Under the pieces are notes generated by a model. That model was not told where the DNA came from and ran no database searches. It saw only the letters and a program-made list of their open reading frames with translations. A stretch of 64,000 bases of DNA from Zavarzinia aquatilis (GTDB taxonomy: Bacteria > Pseudomonadota > Alphaproteobacteria > Zavarziniales > Zavarziniaceae), in assembly GCF_003173035.1 (NCBI RefSeq), contig NZ_QGLE01000017.1, positions 1 through 64,000 of the forward strand, read 5' to 3'. How positions within the stretch are numbered: position 1 is the first letter of the stretch; every line of letters starts with the position of its first letter. The position numbers and the translations under genes were made by a program. Of the stretch, positions 10,097-22,189 are shown piece after piece.

Positions 10097-10513
10097 TGTG
10101 CATTTCCGTACACACGATGTTGTTGCAGGCGCGCTGAAGATTTCGCGTCTGCCTGCGGTATGCGGGTGCCCGCCTGCGATGTGACCTGTGGCGATTCTTC
10201 ACCGTTCCCGCTTCGGTCCCGTTGCTTCCGACTTGGTCGGTTGATATGGTGTGGCTCCTCGCAGGGCTGGCGGGGAAGCTAATCGAGCGAAGGGAATTCA
10301 GACCCCTGCAGTCGCGGATATCGCGGCGCAGGAACGGGATTCTTTTGTCCGATCGGCAGATGGGCGAGCAACCGTCGTTGTCGTCGGGATGTTTCCGTTC
10401 GGGGCTGTTGAACGGGAAAGTTCCGCCGGTTGACTGCCGGGGCAGGCGCAGGGCCAGGGGCCGCGCCGCCGGGCAGGATAGCCGCGCCGGATGAGAAGAA
10501 GAGGAGTGGAGTC
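10097..10513. other. Gene-free leader between rpsT and the rhodanese-dnaA genes
   Basis: About 400 bp with no convincing gene. It contains two GANTC sites (GATTC near 10194 and 10340), one candidate promoter at 10222-10250 and a strong purine-rich ribosome site just before 10514. I found no cluster of DnaA boxes and no clear AT-rich unwinding region, so I do not call an origin here. Confidence 0.5.
10222..10250 (+). promoter_or_regulatory. Candidate promoter with a palindromic spacer for rhodanese-dnaA
   Basis: TTGCTT (10222-10227) and TATGGT (10245-10250) are spaced 17 bp, each matching four of six consensus positions. The spacer holds the perfect inverted repeat CCGAC-TTG-GTCGG (10228-10240), a possible repressor site. 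This would give a leader of about 260 nt. Confidence 0.35.
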
Positions 10514-10945
10514 GTGGCAGATTACGCGGGTGACATCACCCCGGGTGACGCGTGGCGTATCCTCAGCCAGGACTCTGGCGCGGTGCTGGTCGACGTCCGT
10601 TCGCAGGCCGAATGGAGTTTCGTCGGCCTGCCCGATCTGACGCCCGTGGGCAAGAAGCCGGCCCTGGTCGCCTGGGCGCATTTTCCCGGCATGGCGGCGA
10701 ACAAGGATTTCCTGGCCGAGCTGCGGCAGGCCCTGGCGCAGGTCGGGCATGGCGAGGCATCGCCCGTGCTGTTTCTGTGCCGGTCGGGCGCGCGCTCGCG
10801 GTCGGCGGCGATCGCCGCGACGGCCGCCGGCATCGCGCCCGCCTATAACATCGTCGGCGGCTTCGAGGGCGATCTCGATGGCGCGGGCCATCGCGGCGCG
10901 AGCGGCGGCTGGAAGGCCGAGGGCCTGCCCTGGCGGCAGACGTGA
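10514..10945 (+). CDS. Rhodanese-like domain protein
   Basis: 143 residues: a single rhodanese domain with SQDSGAVLVDVRSQAEWSFV and an active-site loop CRSGARSRSAA (Cys about residue 89), so the sulfur-carrying cysteine is present. The family moves sulfane sulfur between donors and acceptors; the substrate is unknown here. The GTG start is chosen because AAGAGGAG lies a few bases upstream. Its TGA overlaps the dnaA GTG (GTGA at 10942-10945), so its expression may be coupled with dnaA. Confidence 0.8.
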   Translation: MADYAGDITPGDAWRILSQDSGAVLVDVRSQAEWSFVGLPDLTPVGKKPALVAWAHFPGMAANKDFLAELRQALAQVGHGEASPVLFLCRSGARSRSAAIAATAAGIAPAYNIVGGFEGDLDGAGHRGASGGWKAEGLPWRQT

Positions 10946-12483
10946 CGGCGGTGACGCCCCGGCCGGCGCAGGCCCCCGGGGATGCGATTGATGGCGGGCG
11001 ACCAGGTCGGGCGGATTCGGCAGGCATGTTCCAGAACCAGCAATTCGAGGCAGCCTGGACGGCGGTGAAGAAACGCCTCCGGCTCGAACTCGGCGACAAC
11101 ACCTTTCAGAGCTGGATTCGTCCGCTCAATCTGGTCGAGCTGCGCGCGCCCGACACGGTCGTGCTGGCCGTGCCCACCACCTTCATGCGCGATTACGTGC
11201 GCAGCCATTTCGCCGACCGTCTGACCGCCCTGTGGCGCACCGAGGAACCGGGCGTGACCCTGGTCGATTTCCTGGTGGCGCCGCGCATGGCCACGCCGGC
11301 AGCGGCCGTTGCCGCGCCCGCGCCCCAGCCGGCGCAGGCGGCGGCGATCCGACCCGCAGCCGCCTATGGTGCCGCCGCCGCGGTCGCGGCGCCCGTCGCC
11401 GCGGTGGCGACGGCAAGCGCGCCCGCGGCCCAGGCCTCCAGCATCCAGGATGTCGGTGTCGGCGCCCCGCTCGACACCCGTTTCACCTTCGACAATTTCG
11501 TCGTCGGCAAGTCGAACGAACTCGCCCATGCCGCGGCCCGCCGGGTCGCCGAGGGCGAGGCGGTGAAGTTCAACCCGCTGTTCCTCTATGGCGGGGTCGG
11601 CCTTGGCAAGACCCACCTGATGCACGCCATCGCCTGGGCCCTGCGCGAGAAGGCGCCGGAGAAGAAGGTCCTGTACCTCTCGGCCGAGAAGTTCATGTAT
11701 CAGTTCATCCGGGCGCTCCGCTTCAAGGACACGATGGCCTTCAAGGAGCAGTTCCGTTCGGTCGACGTCCTGATGATCGACGACGTCCAGTTCATCTCGG
11801 GCAAGGACAGCACGCAGGAAGAGTTCTTCCACACGTTCAACGCCCTCGTCGACCATAACCGCCAGGTGATCATCTCGGCCGACCGCAGCCCGACCGATCT
11901 CGAGGGCATCGAGGAGCGTATCCGTTCCCGCCTCGGCTGGGGCCTCGTCGCCGATATCCACCCGACCGACTACGAACTGCGCCTCGGCATTCTCGAACAG
12001 AAGGTCGAGGGCATGGGCACGCATGACGTGCCGCGCCGGGTGCTGGAATTCCTCGCCCATCGCATCACGTCCAATGTGCGCGAACTCGAAGGCGCGCTGA
12101 ACCGCGTCGTCGCCTTCGCCGAACTGGTCGGCCGGCCGATCACGGTCGAGATGGCGCAGGAGGTGCTGCAGGACCTGCTGCGCGCCAACGATCGCCGGGT
12201 GACGATCGAGGAAATCCAGCGCAAGGTCTCGGATTATTACGGCGTCCGCCTCGCCGACCTGTTGTCGGCCCGCCGCGCCCGCGCCGTCGCCCGGCCCCGT
12301 CAGGTCGCCATGTATCTGTCGAAGCAGCTGACCTCGCGCTCCCTGCCCGAGATCGGCCGCAAGTTCGGCGGCCGCGACCACACGACGGTGATCCACGCCG
12401 TGCGCAAGATCGAAGAGCTGTGCTCGACCGACACCGCCTTCCAGGACGACATCGACGCCCTGCGCCGCGTCCTCGAGGCGTAA
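10942..12483 (+). CDS. dnaA: Chromosomal replication initiator protein DnaA
   Basis: 513 residues from the GTG. Domain I (FEAAWTAVKKRLRLELGDNTFQSWI), an Ala/Pro-rich linker (domain II, about residues 115-175), the AAA+ domain with Walker A GGVGLGKTHL (about residue 217) and Walker B VLMIDDVQF, and the DNA-binding domain IV with the signature GGRDHTTVIHAVRKI are all present. The GTG at 10942 overlaps the preceding stop. An alternative ATG at 11026 would remove 28 residues that are not typical of the family and may be the true start. It binds origin DnaA boxes and opens the DNA. Confidence 0.96.
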   Translation: MTAVTPRPAQAPGDAIDGGRPGRADSAGMFQNQQFEAAWTAVKKRLRLELGDNTFQSWIRPLNLVELRAPDTVVLAVPTTFMRDYVRSHFADRLTALWRTEEPGVTLVDFLVAPRMATPAAAVAAPAPQPAQAAAIRPAAAYGAAAAVAAPVAAVATASAPAAQASSIQDVGVGAPLDTRFTFDNFVVGKSNELAHAAARRVAEGEAVKFNPLFLYGGVGLGKTHLMHAIAWALREKAPEKKVLYLSAEKFMYQFIRALRFKDTMAFKEQFRSVDVLMIDDVQFISGKDSTQEEFFHTFNALVDHNRQVIISADRSPTDLEGIEERIRSRLGWGLVADIHPTDYELRLGILEQKVEGMGTHDVPRRVLEFLAHRITSNVRELEGALNRVVAFAELVGRPITVEMAQEVLQDLLRANDRRVTIEEIQRKVSDYYGVRLADLLSARRARAVARPRQVAMYLSKQLTSRSLPEIGRKFGGRDHTTVIHAVRKIEELCSTDTAFQDDIDALRRVLEA

Positions 12484-12514
12484 GGCCCCGAAATTATTCG
12501 ACGTTGGGGTGAAA

Positions 12515-12536
12515 CCCCGCGGCTGGCGCCGCGGGG
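12515..12536. terminator. Shared terminator between dnaA and the RTX gene
   Basis: CCCCGCGG (12515-12522) and CCGCGGGG (12529-12536) form an 8-bp stem with a 6-nt loop in the 62-bp gap between the convergent genes. Read on the minus strand it is followed by TTTC, which suits termination of the RTX message. It may work in both directions. Confidence 0.6.
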
Positions 12537-12545
12537 CGGGCGACG

Positions 12546-15290
12546 TCAGGCGAAGAGAAAATCGCCGGTGTCGATGGCGGCGACCGCGGTGTTGAGCAAG
12601 AGGATGCCGTCGTTGCTGTCGGCGTCGAAGGTGATCAGCGTGTCGGCCCCCTGCTGTTTGACCTGACCTCCCGCCGCGCGGAGGTCGTCGAGCGAATGGA
12701 AGCCGAAAGCGCTCACGTCGATCCGGTCCTTGCCATTCTCGAAGTCGAGCAGGCTGTCGATGTCACTGCCCCTGCCAAAGACGAAAGTGTCGAGACCTGC
12801 GCCACCGGTGAGCCGATCCGCGCCGCCGCCACCGTCGATCGTATCCATGCCACTGCCGCCCGAGATGTCCTGAGCGATGGCATTGCCGTAGATCGTGTCG
12901 TTGCCGGTGCCGCCGGAGACATAGAAGACCGTTACCTTGTTGGTCGCGCCGGCGTCCTGACGCATGTCGAGCGTGGTCGAGTGATTGCTGAACTGCACGC
13001 GCATCGCGTAGAACAGGGTGTCGCTGCCGATGTCCAGCACACCGCCGGAGGTCAGTTTCAGGATATTGGGGATATAGACCCGGTCGAACTGGCCGATGTC
13101 GGCGACGGATATGTTCAGCGTGGTGTTCTGCGCCTTCAGGCCTTCGACATTCCTGAAGGTGACGCCGCTGAAATCGAAGGTGGCGACCTGTTGGGACTGC
13201 TGGAAATACGGGATGACCCAGTCGATCCCGTCGCCGCCGTCGTAGACTTCGCCGGCGACCAGATCGCCCTTCAGAATCATGATGGTGTCATCGCCCGAGC
13301 CGCCACGGATCATGTCCTTGCCGGTGCCGCCAACGAGCGTGGTGGAGCCCGTCGTCCCATACAGGCGATCGTCGCCGTCACCCCCGTCGAGGACGGTCGA
13401 GGCGATGTCGACGCCGCCTTTCAGGATATCGTTACCGCCGCCGCCGGAAATGGTCATCTTGCTCCAGGACCGGCCGGCGGTGATTTCGTCATTGCCGTCA
13501 CCCCCCGCCACCGAAAGCATCTCGTAGGGATAGGCCGGCGCATCGAGGAGCCCGAGGTTGACGACGGTCGCCGTGTTCGAGAGCAGGAGATTGGTCTGAT
13601 AGGCCACGACGCTGGACAGTTGCAGGGACAGGCCGGACAGATTGATCCGGCCGCCTTCGGTCAACTGGATCGCCGCGGCCCTGATGGTGTCGAAGGATTT
13701 CAGGGTCTTCAGCGACATGGTCAGGATGCCGCTGCTGGTCAGGATTTCCATGTTCCGGATCGAGACGCCCGAGAAATCCACCTGTTGCCCATCGCCGAAA
13801 GCGACCACGTCCAGCGTGTCCGTTCCGGCGCCGCCATCGTAGACCTCGCCGGCGAGCAGATGCGCCGGGCTTGAGACGATGAGGGTGTCGTTGCCGTCTT
13901 CCCCGAAAATCTTGTCGACGCCGACGCCGCCATTCAGCCTGTCGGCACCGGCGCCGCCATAGAGCAGGTCCTTGCCGTCGCCGCCGCTGATCGTATCGTC
14001 GCCAGCGTTGCCGAGCAGCCGGTTGCTGCCGCTGTTGCCGCTGATCGTGTTGTTGTCGGCATTGCCGGCGCCGACGGTCCCCGCCCGCAGCACGAGCTTC
14101 TCGATACCCGCGCCAAGCGTGTAGTCGCGATCGGCGATCACCGTGTCGATGCCGTCGCCGCCCGCCTCGCTGACCACGTCGGGGCTGGTGCCGTCGGCGC
14201 CGACATAATAGGTGTCGTTGCCCTTGCCCCCTTTCAGCGTGTCGTCACCGAGGCCGCCCTTCAGCGTGTCGTCGCCATCGCCGCCGTTCAGGATGTCGTC
14301 GCCGTCGCCGCCGTCCAGCGTGTCCTTGCCGATGCCTCCGATCAGGGTGTCGAGGCCGATGCCGCCGTTCAGCGTATCGTCGCCATCGCCGCCGTTCAGG
14401 ATGTCGTCGCCGTCGCCGCCGTCCAGCGCGTCCTTGCCGATGCCACCGGTCAGGGTATCGTCGCCGAGGTCGCCTTTCAGCGTGTCGTCGCCGGCCCCGC
14501 CGTCGAGGCCGTCCTTGCCCGCCCCGCCATCCAGGATATCGGTGCCGTTGCCGCCCAGCAGCTTGTCGTCGCCATCGCCGCCCAGCAGGGTATCGTCACC
14601 GTCCCGCCCGTCGAGGGTATTGGCGCCGGCATTGCCCGTGATCTTGTTGCCGAGCGCGTTGCCGACGGCGCGAATGCCGCTCGTGCCCTGCAGGACCAGG
14701 TTTTCGATCCCCTCACCGGCGGCCCAGGTCGCCGAGATCAGCGCCGTGTCCAGCCCGGCGCTGTCCCTGGCCAGATCGCCCGTGCTGTCGATCACATAGG
14801 TATCGTCGCCGGCCCCGCCTTCCATTTCATCGTTGCCGGCGCCGCCATCGAGGTAGTCGTTGCCGGCCCCGCCGAGGAGGCCGTCGTCGCCGCCATGGCC
14901 ATAGAGCCGGTTACCGCGGTCGTTGGCCATCAGGACGTTCTGCTGATCGTTGCCGTCGCCCCTCGTGCCGGCATAGAGGTAGAGGCCCTCGATGTTGAGC
15001 GGCAGCGTGTAGTCGAAGAAGCTGACGACGGTATCGAAGCCGCCGGTCGCGCTCTCGACGATCGTGTCGACGGTGTCTTCGTCGAGGACATAGGTATCGT
15101 CGCCGTTGCCGCCGATCAGTCGGTCGGTGCCCGCGCCGCCGCCGATCAGGTCGTCGCCGTCGCCGCCGTCGATCGTGTCGTTGCCGGCGTCGCCGTAGAG
15201 TTCGTCGTCGCCGCCGAGGCCCCTGATGGTGTCGTTGCCCGTGGTGCCGCCATAAACGTCCGCGCCATTGGTTCCGGTGAAATTGGCCAA
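12546..15290 (-). CDS. Large RTX (hemolysin-type) calcium-binding protein, probable type I secretion substrate
   Basis: 914 residues, strongly acidic, without an N-terminal signal peptide. From residue 10 onward it is dominated by GGxGxDxLxGG nonapeptides such as [17 protein letters not shown] and [20 protein letters not shown], which form calcium-bound parallel beta-rolls. Between repeat blocks are beta-rich spacers without repeats (for example [18 protein letters not shown] and [18 protein letters not shown]). The C-terminus ([20 protein letters not shown] then [11 protein letters not shown]) resembles the serralysin-type secretion region. No enzymatic domain is seen. No ABC exporter genes lie in the window. 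It splits dnaA from dnaN, facing against them, with a repeat array that includes a recent duplication at 14281-14448. Confidence 0.88.
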   Translation of the reverse strand: MANFTGTNGADVYGGTTGNDTIRGLGGDDELYGDAGNDTIDGGDGDDLIGGGAGTDRLIGGNGDDTYVLDEDTVDTIVESATGGFDTVVSFFDYTLPLNIEGLYLYAGTRGDGNDQQNVLMANDRGNRLYGHGGDDGLLGGAGNDYLDGGAGNDEMEGGAGDDTYVIDSTGDLARDSAGLDTALISATWAAGEGIENLVLQGTSGIRAVGNALGNKITGNAGANTLDGRDGDDTLLGGDGDDKLLGGNGTDILDGGAGKDGLDGGAGDDTLKGDLGDDTLTGGIGKDALDGGDGDDILNGGDGDDTLNGGIGLDTLIGGIGKDTLDGGDGDDILNGGDGDDTLKGGLGDDTLKGGKGNDTYYVGADGTSPDVVSEAGGDGIDTVIADRDYTLGAGIEKLVLRAGTVGAGNADNNTISGNSGSNRLLGNAGDDTISGGDGKDLLYGGAGADRLNGGVGVDKIFGEDGNDTLIVSSPAHLLAGEVYDGGAGTDTLDVVAFGDGQQVDFSGVSIRNMEILTSSGILTMSLKTLKSFDTIRAAAIQLTEGGRINLSGLSLQLSSVVAYQTNLLLSNTATVVNLGLLDAPAYPYEMLSVAGGDGNDEITAGRSWSKMTISGGGGNDILKGGVDIASTVLDGGDGDDRLYGTTGSTTLVGGTGKDMIRGGSGDDTIMILKGDLVAGEVYDGGDGIDWVIPYFQQSQQVATFDFSGVTFRNVEGLKAQNTTLNISVADIGQFDRVYIPNILKLTSGGVLDIGSDTLFYAMRVQFSNHSTTLDMRQDAGATNKVTVFYVSGGTGNDTIYGNAIAQDISGGSGMDTIDGGGGADRLTGGAGLDTFVFGRGSDIDSLLDFENGKDRIDVSAFGFHSLDDLRAAGGQVKQQGADTLITFDADSNDGILLLNTAVAAIDTGDFLFA
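14281..14448. repeat. Tandem near-identical repeat (108-bp period) inside the RTX gene
   Basis: The 60 bases from 14281 recur at 14389 with only two differences, giving a 108-bp period, i.e. 36 codons or four RTX nonapeptides. Similarity fades after the first 60 bases of each copy. This looks like a recent unequal-crossover or slippage duplication, and copy number could vary between strains. Confidence 0.75.
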
Positions 15291-15646
15291 GACAGCTACT
15301 CCGAAGATAAAGCGCCGACAGACGCGCGCGCCTCAGACTGGCGCGCGCCATGCGCGAACACAATGGTGATTCATGCCGCGGAGATGGGCATTCCGGGACG
15401 CGCGAATCACCCCCGCGCACAGGTTTTGGCCGGGCCGTCGGAAGGCCCTGGGCGGGCGCCCGATAAGCCCGTAAAATCAATATGTTGCCCGGGGTTAAAA
15501 AGCTATGGCGGGCGCCCCGCCTTTTGCTATCCTCTAGCACCGTGCCTCCGCCCTGTCGGCGGGGCGCGGGGGCGCCGTCCGGCGCCGTTTCAGCCCGCCT
15601 GATCCCGTCCCCCACGGATCACGACCGACGTTTCGAGACCTGACGT
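15291..15646. other. Intergenic region between the RTX gene and dnaN
   Basis: 356 bp without a gene, holding the divergent promoters of the RTX gene (minus) and dnaN (plus). Visible elements are a perfect 9-bp inverted repeat GCGCGCGCC/GGCGCGCGC with 7-nt loop (15324-15348), GANTC sites at 15368-15372 and 15404-15408, and an AT-richer tract around 15461-15500. I find no TTATCCACA-type DnaA box here. Confidence 0.5.
15507..15525 (+). terminator. Short hairpin plus TTTT upstream of dnaN
   Basis: GGCGGG-CGC-CCCGCC (15507-15521) followed by TTTT (15522-15525) has the form of an intrinsic terminator or attenuator in the dnaN leader. The stem is only 6 bp, so the call is tentative. Confidence 0.4.
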
Positions 15647-16768
15647 ATGCAGCTGATCATTGAACGCGGCGCCCTCCTGCGCACCCTCGGCCATATCCAC
15701 AGCGTCGTCGAGCGTCGGAACACCATTCCCATTCTCTCCAACGTGCTGATCGAGGCGCGCGACGGCCAGCTGCACCTGACCGCGACCGATCTCGACCTCG
15801 CCATCGTCGAAAGCGTGCCGGCCAACATCGTGCAGGCGGGCGCGACCACGGCCCCCGCGCATACGCTGTTCGACATCGTGCGCAAGCTGGCGGAAGGCAC
15901 CGATGTCGAGCTGACCTACAAGGCGGAGGACGGCGGCCGCATGACCCTCGCCGCCGGGCGCTCGCGCTTCCAGCTGCAGTGCCTGCCGCGGGAGGATTTC
16001 CCGGTCATCGCCGACGCCGGCCTGCCGCACCGCTTCGCCCTGCCGGCCAAGGCCCTGCGCGACCTGATCGACAAGACGCGCTTCGCCATCTCGACCGAGG
16101 AAACCCGCTACTACCTGAACGGCATCTATGTCCACGCGACGGAATCGGCCGGGCTTCCGGTGCTGCGCGGCGTCGCCACCGACGGTCACCGCCTCGCCCG
16201 TTTCGAGGTGCCGCTGCCCCCGGGCGCGGCCGGTCTGCCGGGCGCCATCGTGCCGCGCAAGACGGTGAACGAAGTGCGCAAGCTGGTCGACGAGACCGAG
16301 GGCGATGTCGAAGTGTCGCTGTCCGACACCAAGATCCGCTTCGCCTTCGACGATATCGTGCTGACCTCCAAGCTGATCGACGGCAGCTTCCCGGAATATT
16401 CCCGCGTCATCCCGACCGCGAACGACAAGGTGCTGGAAATCGACCCCCGGCTCTTCGCCGCCGCCGTCGACCGCGTCTCGACCATCTCGACCGACAAGAC
16501 GCGGGCGGTGAAGCTGATCCTCGACCAGGACCGGGTCACCCTGCAGGTGACCAGCCCGGACAATGGCTCGGCGGTCGAAGAGGTCGCGGCCTCCTACCGC
16601 GCCAGCCCGATGGAAATCGGCTTCAACGCCAAATATCTGCTCGATATCACCCAGCAGATCGGTTCGGACGTGTTGCGCATGGTGCTGGCGGATTCGCTGG
16701 CCCCGACCCTGGTGCGCGATCAGGGCGATGACGCCACCCTCTATGTCCTGATGCCGATGCGGGTCTGA
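15647..16768 (+). CDS. dnaN: DNA polymerase III beta subunit (sliding clamp)
   Basis: 373 residues, normal length. MQLIIERGALLRTLGHIHSVVERRNTIPILSNV opens the first of three clamp domains. VATDGHRLARFEVPLP and the C-terminal TLYVLMPMRV, matching the usual ...VMPMRL ending, are diagnostic. The clamp is a ring-shaped dimer that tethers polymerase to DNA. It heads a dnaN-recF-gyrB run and is separated from dnaA by the RTX gene. Confidence 0.97.
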   Translation: MQLIIERGALLRTLGHIHSVVERRNTIPILSNVLIEARDGQLHLTATDLDLAIVESVPANIVQAGATTAPAHTLFDIVRKLAEGTDVELTYKAEDGGRMTLAAGRSRFQLQCLPREDFPVIADAGLPHRFALPAKALRDLIDKTRFAISTEETRYYLNGIYVHATESAGLPVLRGVATDGHRLARFEVPLPPGAAGLPGAIVPRKTVNEVRKLVDETEGDVEVSLSDTKIRFAFDDIVLTSKLIDGSFPEYSRVIPTANDKVLEIDPRLFAAAVDRVSTISTDKTRAVKLILDQDRVTLQVTSPDNGSAVEEVAASYRASPMEIGFNAKYLLDITQQIGSDVLRMVLADSLAPTLVRDQGDDATLYVLMPMRV

Positions 16769-16800
16769 GGCGGCCTGTGCTCGCGGTCCGGTCGGCGCCC

Positions 16801-20392
<3,592 letters not shown>

Positions 20393-20401
20393 TCGAAGGC
20401 G

Positions 20402-21166
20402 TTATGGTGGGGCGCTGCCTCCCCCGACTTCGGGGGCCAGCGCCCGCGCCAGCCGTTCTGCCCATTGCTGCGCGCCCTCGGGGGTGGCGATGCGGTCGTT
20501 CCGGATCTCGATCAGCACCGCGTCGAGGCCGCGGTCCTGGCCGTGGCGCGGGATGGCGTAGTCTTCGTCCATGGTGATCCGATAGGGCTGATTCCCGGCG
20601 ACGACGAGGCCCGGCTCCCGCGACAGGCGGTCGATCAGGCGCGTGGCGAAGGCGGCCGAGCGGTCGAACAGGATGCCGGCGTGCCAAGGCCGCGCCTCGC
20701 CCAGATAGACCGGCGTGAAACTGTGGACGGTCACCAGAATCGTCGGCACGCCCCGGGCGAGGCGATGTTCGAGCATGGCGGCGACCCTGTCGTGGAAGGG
20801 GGCGAAGATGTGCTCGATCCGGCGCTTTCGTTCGGCGGGATCGAGGTTCAGGTTGCCGGGAATGTCGGTCGCCTCCGAGCGGGCGGGGATCAGGCCCGCC
20901 GAATGCAGGGGCCGGTTCAGGTCGATCAGCAGGCGGGAATAGCCTGCGAGGAACAGGGGCGCGTCCAGCAGGTCGGACAGGCGGGCGGCGACCTCGGCGG
21001 CGCCGATATCCCAGCCGATATGGCGCCGAACCTCCGCCTCGGGCAGGCCGAGGTTGTTGTATTCCACGGGGATATGCCGGCTGGCGTGTTCGCACAGGAG
21101 GACGAAGGGCGAGCGACCGCCCTCGTTACGGAGGGTGACGGCGGGCGGCCAGCCGGCGGCGGTCAC
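20402..21166 (-). CDS. N-formylglutamate amidohydrolase family protein (HutG-like)
   Basis: 254 residues. FVLLCEHASRHIP, DIGAAEVAARLSDLL, the LIDLNRP strand and VTVHSFTPVYLG match the FGase/HutG2-like zinc hydrolase family, which releases formate from N-formyl-L-glutamate or acts on similar N-acyl amino acids. It starts with GTG in a GTGA overlap with the RpiR regulator gene, so the two are cotranscribed. No other histidine-degradation genes are nearby, so the natural substrate is more likely tied to the GS/amidohydrolase pair opposite (inference). Confidence 0.82.
   Translation of the reverse strand: MTAAGWPPAVTLRNEGGRSPFVLLCEHASRHIPVEYNNLGLPEAEVRRHIGWDIGAAEVAARLSDLLDAPLFLAGYSRLLIDLNRPLHSAGLIPARSEATDIPGNLNLDPAERKRRIEHIFAPFHDRVAAMLEHRLARGVPTILVTVHSFTPVYLGEARPWHAGILFDRSAAFATRLIDRLSREPGLVVAGNQPYRITMDEDYAIPRHGQDRGLDAVLIEIRNDRIATPEGAQQWAERLARALAPEVGGGSAPP
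20409..20445. terminator. Strong hairpin at the gyrB / amidohydrolase convergence
   Basis: GGGCGCTG (20410-20417) pairs with CAGCGCCC (20438-20445), with an inner CCCCC/GGGGG stem (20421-20425 and 20432-20436). It lies just after the gyrB stop and inside the last codons of the minus-strand gene. No T-run, so termination is plausible for gyrB but not proved. Confidence 0.4.
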
Positions 21167-22035
21167 GATGCCGGACCCCGGGCGGGGCCATCGAGGGTGA
21201 CGCGATTGGCGTGGCGCAGGCGCTCGACCCGTTCCATCCGGGCCTGAAGGCGCGGGCCGGCGCGACTGATCATCAGATGGCCGAGGGCCTCGACCTGGGC
21301 GAGGGCGGTGACCTGACTGTCGAAGGGCGAGTCGAGTTCGACGGGCGCGACCACGACATGGGCGGCGGCCTTCGCGATGGGCGACAGCCAGGGATCGGTG
21401 AACAGCACCACCCGGGCGCCCTGTTCCGCCGCCTGCAGGGCGATATCGACGACATCGCTCTGATAACGGCGGTAATCGAAGACGACGAGGACATCGGCCC
21501 GGCCCATGTCGGCGAGCCGGTCCACCGTCTCGGACGAACAGGGGCCGAGGTCCACCGCCCCTTCGCGGAAATGCACCAGATAGGTGGCGAGGATCGAGGC
21601 CAGATGCCGGCTGAAGCGCCCGCCGAGCAGATAAATCCGCCCCGGCGCCTGCGACAGCAACTCGACCAGCGGATCGAACACCGCGGGTGAGGCCTTGTCG
21701 GCGTAATCGGCCAGTTGCCGCGCGGCGGACGACAGGAAGGCGCGCAAGGGATCGGTCGGCGTCTTGTCCGCCGCCTTCGCCGCCATCATCAGCAGGGGCG
21801 AATGCAGGCTGGCCTCGACTTCGGCGAGAAGGCCGGCCTGGAAATCGGCGAAGCCGGCAAAGCCCAGCTTGGCGACGAAACGGGTCACGGTCGGATCGCT
21901 CACCCCCGCCTTGCGGGCGAGGCCCGAGGCCGTGCCGATCCCGCCCAGCGGATAATCCGCCAGCAGGACCTGGAGCAGCTTCGCCTCCGCCGGGGTCGGC
22001 GCGGTCAGTTCGGCCAGTCGTTCCCTGATGGTCAT
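21163..22035 (-). CDS. MurR/RpiR-family transcriptional regulator (cluster A)
   Basis: 290 residues with an N-terminal helix-turn-helix domain (IGTASGLARKAGVSDPTVTR then FVAKLGFAGFADFQ) and a C-terminal SIS sugar/ligand-binding domain (GRIYLLGGRFSRHLASIL). These regulators usually sense a small metabolite through SIS and bind an inverted repeat. It is divergent from the GS gene and overlaps the downstream amidohydrolase start. The ATG at 22035 begins the family similarity; an alternative at 22050 adds five residues. A perfect inverted repeat at 22075-22087 in the divergent gap is its likely operator. Confidence 0.88.
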   Translation of the reverse strand: MTIRERLAELTAPTPAEAKLLQVLLADYPLGGIGTASGLARKAGVSDPTVTRFVAKLGFAGFADFQAGLLAEVEASLHSPLLMMAAKAADKTPTDPLRAFLSSAARQLADYADKASPAVFDPLVELLSQAPGRIYLLGGRFSRHLASILATYLVHFREGAVDLGPCSSETVDRLADMGRADVLVVFDYRRYQSDVVDIALQAAEQGARVVLFTDPWLSPIAKAAAHVVVAPVELDSPFDSQVTALAQVEALGHLMISRAGPRLQARMERVERLRHANRVTLDGPARGPAS

Positions 22036-22074
22036 CGCCTTCCCGCCCATTGATGTAATGAAATTAACAATGAC

Positions 22075-22087
22075 TGAAAAATTTTCA
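22075..22087. promoter_or_regulatory. Candidate RpiR operator
   Basis: TGAAAAATTTTCA is a perfect 6-bp inverted repeat around one central base, standing out in AT content from the surroundings. It lies between the divergent regulator and GS genes, about 15 bp upstream of the candidate -35 at 22102. TGAA...TTCA-type palindromes are typical of RpiR-family targets. Confidence 0.55.
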
Positions 22088-22101
22088 ATGAAGAAAGAAT
22101 A

Positions 22102-22131
22102 TTGACATGCGCCGGGCAAGCCCGCCTTAAT
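22102..22131 (+). promoter_or_regulatory. Candidate promoter of the GS-like/amidohydrolase operon
   Basis: A perfect TTGACA (22102-22107) is followed after 18 bp by CTTAAT (22126-22131). Transcription would begin about 50 bp before the start codon at 22190. Confidence 0.5.
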
Positions 22132-22189
22132 TTCGGGAATATCCGGCGCGATGGCGGCGGCAACCCGGCGCGTTACCAGGAGGCGCGGC

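Noticed and set aside
14212-14799. Plus-strand frame of short S/P-rich repeats, and CRISPR-like regular spacing, in the RTX region
   Set aside because: The regularity comes from codons of RTX nonapeptides on the minus strand; there are no conserved CRISPR repeats with unique spacers and no cas genes.
9711-15646. Calling oriC in the rpsT-dnaA-dnaN region
   Set aside because: Only one exact DnaA box was found and no box cluster with an AT-rich unwinding element, so the origin may lie elsewhere.
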